Of a DNA stretch of 64,000 nucleotides, positions 62,875 through 64,000 are shown piece after piece. The stretch covers positions 3,661,464-3,725,463 of the forward strand of contig CM049320.1 of NCBI GenBank assembly GCA_026874595.1. The letters are read 5' to 3'. This DNA is from Sipunculus nudus. Taxonomy: Eukaryota > Annelida > Sipuncula > Golfingiida > Sipunculidae. A model generated the notes under the pieces. That model was not told the origin of the DNA, did no database searches, and saw nothing but the letters and a program-made list of their open reading frames with translations. Every line of letters begins with the position of its first letter. Position 1 is the first letter of the stretch. The translations under genes and the position numbers were made by a program.

Positions 62875-64000
62875 TCGCCCTCTAGCGGACGAAAGGTACG
62901 TTGCGATTTCATACCTTTTCGATTCGCACAAGCCAACATTGTATCTGAAAACAAGACAAATCGACGAAAAAGAAGGAAGTCTGTAAATGCAGGACGACCG
63001 AATAAAAAGCGCGCGTTCTTTGATTCCAGATTATTTCCCAGTTTTAGAAATGTGCATCTAACGGATGCCTTTGTCAGTTGATACATAGAAACACTGTCCA
63101 ATCAGAAAAGAATGACCTCTGCAAAATAATTCAATTCCACGGCCAACCTAGATGCATGAGACACAATACAACACGGCAATGTACAGGGAGAGATTTCAAG
63201 GCTGAAAGAAAACAGAAGAGTCTATTTGTTTTTCTGCGGCTTATATGTACTTTCTGCTATTAAGGGAAATGGATCGCTGATTTTGGAATGTTTATTACCC
63301 TGCCGATGCAGGGCTTCAGAAATTAATCATAGACTCATTGTAGTGTTCCTCTCCACGGAAATCTTTAGTAAAAGGCGAAAGATTTGTACGTGGCTGAAGA
63401 GAAACCAGAGTGCACGCTAACCGAAACCACACCGACCCCTTGGAAGTCATTTTTCTTTTTTTGTGGTATGCACAAGTTTCCTTCTCGTAAGATCAGACGC
63501 TTTCAATGCAGAACAGCAACATTGGCATACGCTTTGGTAGCTTTTCACGTATTTTCTGTAATTTAACAAATATGTTTTCACAACTCGCGTGGCTTACGCC
63601 ATATTCTTTAAAACGTTTCCGTTACACTGACACAAATCAATGCAGTCAAAGGAAAGTAAAGGTGTATAGTCATTTTTTTCATCTTGTAGCCTGATATGTA
63701 CGAATTGATTAAATGTATTTGACAGAAATTATTGTGTTTAGGTGTCCTCTAATGTGAAGCCTGTCTAGACAAGTTTCGATCCTGTAAAGGCCACAAGAAG
63801 CCTTTTATCGTTCAAGTGTCGCCCTCTAGCGGACGAAAGGTACGTTACGATTTCATACCTTTTCGATTCGCACAAGCCAACATTGTATCTGAAAACAAGA
63901 CAAATCGACGAAAAAGAAGGAAGTCTGTAAATGCAGGACGACCGAATAAAAAGCGCGCGTTCTTTGATTCCAGATTATTTCCCAGTTTTAGAAATGTGCA
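62875..64000 (+). repeat. Start of higher-order segment S, copy 4 (cut by window edge)
   Basis: Long monomer at 62875 and the start of another at 63818, matching 49199 and 50143 at an offset of 13,676. It shows that the higher-order pattern continues beyond the window. Confidence 0.8.

Larger units (their letters stand above)
6506..64000 (+). repeat. Satellite array, ~943-bp monomer with higher-order structure
   Basis: A continuous head-to-tail array from the retrotransposon junction to the window's right edge. Two monomer classes alternate: long (~930-947 bp, about 54 copies, the last one cut by the window edge) and short (~305 bp, 24 copies). Taking TCGCCCTCTAGCGG as the phase mark, long starts include 6916, 7861, 9108, 10054, 10996, 12231 and so on to 63818. 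Monomers are very similar to each other. The many 60-129-codon open frames repeat only because the satellite repeats, and they are broken by indels in sister copies, so none is annotated as a gene. No unique DNA interrupts the array. A heterochromatic or pericentromeric location is plausible but not shown. Confidence 0.95.

Noticed and set aside
6506-64000. CRISPR array or bacterial repeat system
   Set aside because: Repeat units of 305-947 bp without spacers, eukaryotic-type composition and a non-LTR retrotransposon fragment exclude it.

Overview
This window looks like eukaryotic, non-coding, repeat-dominated DNA, most likely from an invertebrate animal. A bivalve mollusc is my best guess. 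That rests on the ~180-bp tandem pair ending in a hairpin plus CTAG at the left edge, a style of repeat I remember as common in bivalves, and it could not be checked here. I found no intact protein-coding gene, tRNA, rRNA or CRISPR array. The only recognisable protein homology is a decayed C-terminal piece of a non-LTR retrotransposon reverse transcriptase.

Positions 1-6505 are a mosaic that is unusually rich in short inverted repeats. It opens with a Helitron-like tandem-repeat element (1-427). Then comes a three-part cassette: an AT-hairpin block (428-1120), a ~210-245-bp tandem array carrying two hairpins per unit (1121-2090), and a module with a CAGCTGCAG-stem hairpin (2434-2760). After a GC-richer spacer containing duplicated hairpins (2761-3741), the cassette recurs in diverged form (3742-4417, 4418-4893, 4922-5243), followed by two further copies of the hairpin module (5286-5575, 5775-5903). 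Several stems change by compensatory substitution between copies, which suggests the folded structure, or the inverted repeat itself, has been maintained. The retrotransposon fragment (6032-6505, minus strand) ends at the edge of the satellite.

Positions 6506-64000 are one head-to-tail satellite array that runs off the right edge. Its long monomer is about 943 bp. A ~305-bp short monomer is an internal-deletion derivative of it, and long+short pairs form ~1236- or ~1249-bp dimers. From about 27.1 kb these are organised into higher-order repeats: a 6.2-kb segment present three times plus the start of a fourth, and a larger frame of 15,857 bp that recurs once as a 13,676-bp version. The 2,181-bp difference is explained by one extra 1236-bp dimer and one extra ~946-bp monomer. 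Two chimeric monomers mark the places where unequal exchange happened.

Almost every long monomer carries a close match to the CTCF consensus on the minus strand (CCGCTAGAGGGCG), so the array could present about 50 regularly spaced candidate sites. Short monomers mostly carry a diverged form, and four monomers have lost the site through a 42-bp deletion. Whether CTCF binds is inference. There are no gene systems to assemble into a pathway; the biology here is repeat structure and its recombination history.
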